Shown here: in pieces, positions 60,592 to 64,000 of the stretch | How the letters are laid out: every line of letters starts with the position of its first letter | Numbering within the stretch: position 1 is the stretch's first letter | Origin: Peristeroidobacter soli | Lineage (GTDB): Bacteria > Pseudomonadota > Gammaproteobacteria > Steroidobacterales > Steroidobacteraceae | Direction of reading: 5' to 3' | NCBI RefSeq assembly: GCF_004138485.1 | Contig: NZ_RYEV01000003.1 | Span: forward strand, 496,001 to 560,000 | DNA: 64,000 nt | Translations under genes and position numbers: made by a program | The notes under the pieces: model-generated | Told to the model about the DNA's origin: nothing | The model's database searches: none | What the model saw: only the letters and a program-made list of their open reading frames with translations

Positions 60592-62129
60592 CTCTCGACC
60601 AATTCGACATGATCCGGCGACGAAGCGGCGAGCTCGGCCCAGTCGAGTTCGAGCTCCAGGGCGTGAAAGACATCATCGTCAATCGCGCCCGAGTGTCGTA
60701 GCTCAGCGAGCTTGGCGCGCTTGGCCGCGATGTTCTGGCGGCGCAGGGCGTCGTACTCGCTCACATCGCGCGGATGCTTGCCCGCTTCGGCGATCTTTCT
60801 TTCCTCGTCGTACAGCTCGCGCAACCGGGTAGCTGCCGCATCGTTGCGATCGGCCATGCTGGTGACCGCGGCATCGATCAGTTGCACGCGCGCCGCCAAG
60901 AGTTCCTTCGCGAAGGAACTGTCAGGCGGAAACGACAACAGCCGAATCAACGGTCGCAGCGTCAGCCCTTGCACCACCAGCGTACCGAGCACGACCGCGA
61001 AAGCACTCAGCACGATCAAGTCGCGTTCCGGAAACGTGCCTGGCAAAGACAATGCCGTCGCCAACGTTACGAGTCCGCGCATGCCACACCAGGAGACGAG
61101 CACGGCCTGAGCGTTGCTGTACACGCCCTTCTTGCCCCGCCGCGATTTCACGAACGCGCTCGTTCGCATGTACAAAATGACCCACGCAAATCTCACGGCC
61201 ACGACGACTGCGAACACGATGGCCGCGAAACCGCAGGCTTCGGAGAGCTCCGACGGGTTCAAGCGGCTGATGATCTCGCTGGCTTGCAAGCCCATGAGGA
61301 AGAACGCCAGCACATTCAACAGAAACACGACGGCTTCCCAAACGGCATAGGTGCTCACCCGGTCGCGGGGCGGCGTGAGCGCGGGCAGGAAATGAGCGAT
61401 CGTCATTCCAAGCGCGACCACGCACAGGATGGCCGACAGATGCAAATGCTCGGCGAGAATCCACGCGCCGAAGGTGGCGACGAAACCGAGTAACGTTGCG
61501 CTCACCGTTCCATACATCCATCGCATCATCCACGCGAGCGTTGCGCCGATGGCGATGCCGAGCAGAATTCCGCCCGGCACCGCGAAGGCAAGCTCGGGGA
61601 GGACATGGATGGCTGGCTTGTCCGAGGTCGCGATGGTGACGGCGGCTGCGAAGATCAACAGCGCGACGCCGTCATTCAGCAGACTTTCTCCTTTCAACAC
61701 GCTGATCATGCGGCGAGGAATATCGGCGCGGGCGAGCATGGCCGCCGCCGCCGCTGCATCCGGTGGAGCGACGATGGCGCCCAAGGCGACCGCTGCGGCG
61801 ACCGGCAATCCCTGCAGCGCTACGGCAGTCCAGGCCACGGCGGCAGTGGTAAGGACTACCGCGATTCCGGCCAGCGCAACCAGCGGGCGCCAGTGCCGTC
61901 GCAGTTCTCTGGGTGGCAAATCGAACGCTGAATCGAGCAGTGCCGGCGCAATGAACAGAGCCAGTGCCAGCTCCGGCTGAATCACGATGTGCGGGGCCCA
62001 TGGCAGCAGCGCGATGACGACGCCGGCCACGGCCAGCATCGTGGGATAGGGGACTGCGAAGCGTCGCGTCACCTGCAATAGCAGGATGGCGACGAACAGG
62101 AGGATGAGCAAAGTCTCGAAAAACGCCAT
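60588..62129 (-). CDS. CPA1-family Na+/H+ antiporter
   Basis: A 513-residue transporter with 12-13 TM helices. Signature regions are PALLDSAFDLPPRELRRHWR, ALGAIVAPPDAAAAAAML and GESLLNDGVALLIF, the ND of which is the ion-binding Asp of CPA1 antiporters. A cytoplasmic helical tail of about 110 residues follows (LRELYDEERKIAEAGKHP). It exchanges Na+ or K+ for H+ and helps in pH and salt balance. Confidence 0.9.
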   Translation of the reverse strand: MAFFETLLILLFVAILLLQVTRRFAVPYPTMLAVAGVVIALLPWAPHIVIQPELALALFIAPALLDSAFDLPPRELRRHWRPLVALAGIAVVLTTAAVAWTAVALQGLPVAAAVALGAIVAPPDAAAAAAMLARADIPRRMISVLKGESLLNDGVALLIFAAAVTIATSDKPAIHVLPELAFAVPGGILLGIAIGATLAWMMRWMYGTVSATLLGFVATFGAWILAEHLHLSAILCVVALGMTIAHFLPALTPPRDRVSTYAVWEAVVFLLNVLAFFLMGLQASEIISRLNPSELSEACGFAAIVFAVVVAVRFAWVILYMRTSAFVKSRRGKKGVYSNAQAVLVSWCGMRGLVTLATALSLPGTFPERDLIVLSAFAVVLGTLVVQGLTLRPLIRLLSFPPDSSFAKELLAARVQLIDAAVTSMADRNDAAATRLRELYDEERKIAEAGKHPRDVSEYDALRRQNIAAKRAKLAELRHSGAIDDDVFHALELELDWAELAASSPDHVELVES

Positions 62130-62256
62130 GACAGTGCGGAGCTCCGGTTAGCAGGCGGTCACATTCCAAAGTGTGGACCATCTTGACTCTAATTTTATTA
62201 AGGCCGCCAGAGGTGTCGGTACAGTGGGCGCCCTGCATTCCAACAACGGTGGCCGA

Positions 62257-62868
62257 ATGTCTAACTCACTGCGGGCGGTGAAGGTTCTTGTGGCGCTTAC
62301 GGTTGCCGGCTGCCTGGCGGCGTGCGGCAAGACCGGGCAGCCAGCCGCCACGCCCGCGCCGAGCGCCAGCCCGGTCAAATTGACCGCGGGCGTTCAGGAC
62401 ATCATGCGGGACATGATCGATCCGGCCGCGGATTTTCTGTGGGAATCGGTCAGCACCACCGAAACTGCCCAGGGCGTCGAAGAGAAACAGCCGCGCACCG
62501 ACGAAGAGTGGGCCGAGGTCCGCAAGCACGCGCTCATCCTCGCTGAATCCGCAAATCTGCTGCTGCTCGATGGCCGGCATGTCGCGCGTGAAGGCAAGCA
62601 GCTCGAAGATCACGGGACGCCGGGCAATCTCACGGCCGCCGAATCGGAGCAGGTCATCGCCGCGGATCGCGCGACCTTCATCGGGTTCGGGCAGGCGCTG
62701 CACGATGTGGGTGTCGCGTTCCTCAACGCGGCCGAAGAGCGCAGCCCGCAAGGAATCATGAATGCCGGCGAAACCATGGATCACGTGTGCGAAGGCTGTC
62801 ACCTGAAGTTCTGGTATCCCGGTCAGGTCATTCCGCCGCTGCCGGATCAGGCTCCCGAAAAGAAGTGA
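62257..62868 (+). CDS. Cytochrome c-type lipoprotein
   Basis: A 203-residue periplasmic protein. The lipoprotein signal (VLVALTVAGCLAAC, Cys23) is followed by a helical domain and one haem site near the C-terminus, HVCEGCHLKFWYPGQ, as in four-helix-bundle cytochromes c'. ATG 62257 is chosen because it places the signal peptide at the N-terminus; the longer frame from 62173 is rejected. It is convergent with the PepSY-TM gene and overlaps it by 41 bp. The redox partner is unknown. Confidence 0.82.
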   Translation: MSNSLRAVKVLVALTVAGCLAACGKTGQPAATPAPSASPVKLTAGVQDIMRDMIDPAADFLWESVSTTETAQGVEEKQPRTDEEWAEVRKHALILAESANLLLLDGRHVAREGKQLEDHGTPGNLTAAESEQVIAADRATFIGFGQALHDVGVAFLNAAEERSPQGIMNAGETMDHVCEGCHLKFWYPGQVIPPLPDQAPEKK

Positions 62869-64000
62869 CGGCGGGCGTCGCCCGCTTCATGCCCATCAAT
62901 AACAGCACGGCCGCGCTGGCCAGCATGCTCGCATTCACGCCGATGGGAATCGGTGTGAGCGCAGCTGCGCCGAACTTCACGAAGTAACCCACGATCAGCG
63001 CGGCGATCGTCACGGCTCCCGCGATCTGCAGTCGCTGCTTGGCCAATGTTTCATCGTTCCAGTGATGCGCGATGGCGCATGAGATTGCGACGACGATCCA
63101 GAACACCGGCGTGCCCGGGATGCCGAGCAACACCAGCGCGACCGCCGACAATGCCAGCGCCGGCACCGTGCCCCACACGAGCCCCGCCCAGACCGTGTTC
63201 AGGAAGTCCTGTCGCTTGCGTTTGGCCAGCCAGACGTTGAAGCCCGTGACCGACACGACCGACATCGCCAGACCAAGGATGAAATACAGCACTTTGACGC
63301 CAAAGCCGCCGAAATGTCCGAAGTGCAGCCGATACGTCGAGTAAACGACCTGCCGGCCGGGTGGGCCGTCCGAGTAACCGACTTTGTCGATGAAGTTGCC
63401 GGCGGTGTCGAAGTGATATTGCTCCACATAGATCAGCCGGTCCGGCAGCTGCGTGCCCACCAGCATGAACTGCCCGGGCTTGCCGGCTTCCTCGATGGTG
63501 ACGTACAGCGGTGTCGTCCCGGGCGCCATCGCTTTGGTCTGAGCGATCGCCTTGCTGAGCGCGATCGGGGTGAGCTTCTGTTCCAGCTTCGGTTCTTCGC
63601 CGAACACCTGTGCGAACAGCTTGGTGGTGTCGCCGTTGGTGTAGATGCCCGCGAACACCATCGCCATCAACTGCGCGAAGCCGAAGTACGCACCGGTGAT
63701 TGCAATCATCAGCTGGAACGGCGAGCTCCACACACTGAGGCGATTGTGAATATCCGCCTGCTCCAGGTGTTTCGAGCCCCCCAGCCGAAGCACGAACGCA
63801 TCCTTGAAAATGCGCGGATGCGCGATCAGCCCCGACACGATCAAGCCGCACAGGATGGCGCCCAGCGCGCTCACGATGTACATGCCGAAGCTTTCCGGCA
63901 GATGCAGATAGAGATGCAGATTGATCAGCAGGTGGGTCCACTCATGATTCACTCGCTCGCCGCGGGAACCGTCGGGATTGATGAACCAGCCCTCCTTCTC
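62828..64000 (-). CDS. PepSY-associated TM protein (PiuB-like), 5' end outside window
   Basis: The frame runs off the right edge; 390 residues are visible, ending at the TGA at 62828-62830. LLINLHLYLHLPESFGMYIV and IVSGLIAHPRIFKDAFVLRL are typical of PepSY-TM proteins, with further TM helices (FQLMIAITGAYFGFAQLMAM, VLYFILGLAMSVVSVTGFNVW) and three C-terminal helices. Members act in ferric-siderophore reduction or in periplasmic redox at TonB-linked uptake loci. The start lies beyond base 64000; the GTG at 63952 is internal, as EKEGWFINPDGSRGE is still coding upstream of it. Confidence 0.82.
   Translation of the reverse strand, partial: EKEGWFINPDGSRGERVNHEWTHLLINLHLYLHLPESFGMYIVSALGAILCGLIVSGLIAHPRIFKDAFVLRLGGSKHLEQADIHNRLSVWSSPFQLMIAITGAYFGFAQLMAMVFAGIYTNGDTTKLFAQVFGEEPKLEQKLTPIALSKAIAQTKAMAPGTTPLYVTIEEAGKPGQFMLVGTQLPDRLIYVEQYHFDTAGNFIDKVGYSDGPPGRQVVYSTYRLHFGHFGGFGVKVLYFILGLAMSVVSVTGFNVWLAKRKRQDFLNTVWAGLVWGTVPALALSAVALVLLGIPGTPVFWIVVAISCAIAHHWNDETLAKQRLQIAGAVTIAALIVGYFVKFGAAALTPIPIGVNASMLASAAVLLLMGMKRATPAVTSFREPDPAAAE

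Noticed and set aside
1-64000. CRISPR arrays, rRNA genes, insertion-sequence transposases
   Set aside because: I looked for regularly spaced repeats, conserved rRNA blocks and DDE-type transposase frames and saw none.

Overview
The window is high-GC DNA with dense, short-spaced genes. Its gene content points to a Gram-negative, aerobic, free-living proteobacterium: MinCDE, TonB-dependent receptors, lipid A modification enzymes, periplasmic lipoproteins and plant-polysaccharide catabolism. A steroidobacter- or xanthomonad-like gammaproteobacterium is my guess; no rRNA or tRNA gene is present to confirm it.

Region 1 (1-4.6 kb): the end of a dps-like gene, a small PilZ-like protein, a regulator with two TetR headpieces translationally coupled to an acetylpolyamine amidohydrolase, and a REC-GAF-histidine kinase. 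Region 2 (4.8-14.8 kb) is an envelope block. On the minus strand an EptA/MCR-type phosphoethanolamine transferase is followed by an ECF sigma factor, a FecR-like anti-sigma factor, an Omp85-family protein, a PAP2 phosphatase and a TonB-dependent receptor with an N-terminal signalling (STN) domain. An ArnT-like glycosyltransferase is divergent. I read this as a Fec-type surface-signalling system attached to lipid A or phospholipid remodelling. Region 3 (14.8-19.8 kb): lipoprotein Cu,Zn superoxide dismutase, a remnant of a PHP-type hydrolase, a lone receiver domain, a redoxin/cytochrome c/copper-monooxygenase fusion and an exported amidohydrolase.

Region 4 (20-40 kb) is an arabinose locus. It encodes the whole non-phosphorylative oxidative route from L-arabinose to 2-oxoglutarate: mutarotase, L-arabinose 1-dehydrogenase, lactonase, arabinonate dehydratase, a FAH-fold 2-keto-3-deoxyarabinonate dehydratase and 2-oxoglutarate semialdehyde dehydrogenase. 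With it are a FadR-type GntR regulator, a CUT1 sugar ABC transporter and four glycosidases (two GH51, one GH43, one GH127). A shared 9-mer lies upstream of three of its transcription units. Two long inverted-repeat elements sit between the convergent arms, and two tiny coupled ORFs precede the first permease as duplicated copies of its own start region. Region 5 (40-47.6 kb): a MalT-like LuxR regulator, then a hydantoinase-A-like protein, a DUF917 protein and a second TonB-dependent receptor.

Region 6 (47.6-54.7 kb) is small and poorly characterised: a membrane protein, an XRE regulator with an ORF6N protein, two adjacent bactofilins, a coupled three-gene set starting with a cold-shock/TM protein, a DUF6429 gene with an antitoxin-like remnant fused in frame upstream, two small proteins, a PEP mutase/isocitrate lyase family enzyme and a QueC-like PP-loop protein. 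Region 7 (54.8-64 kb) is housekeeping and stress: minCDE, an ACT-like protein, a YCII/ECF42 sigma pair, DUF488, DUF899 with a 51-aa coupled protein, a CPA1 antiporter, a cytochrome c lipoprotein and a PepSY-TM protein cut by the window edge.

All family names come from reading motifs by eye; no database search was run.
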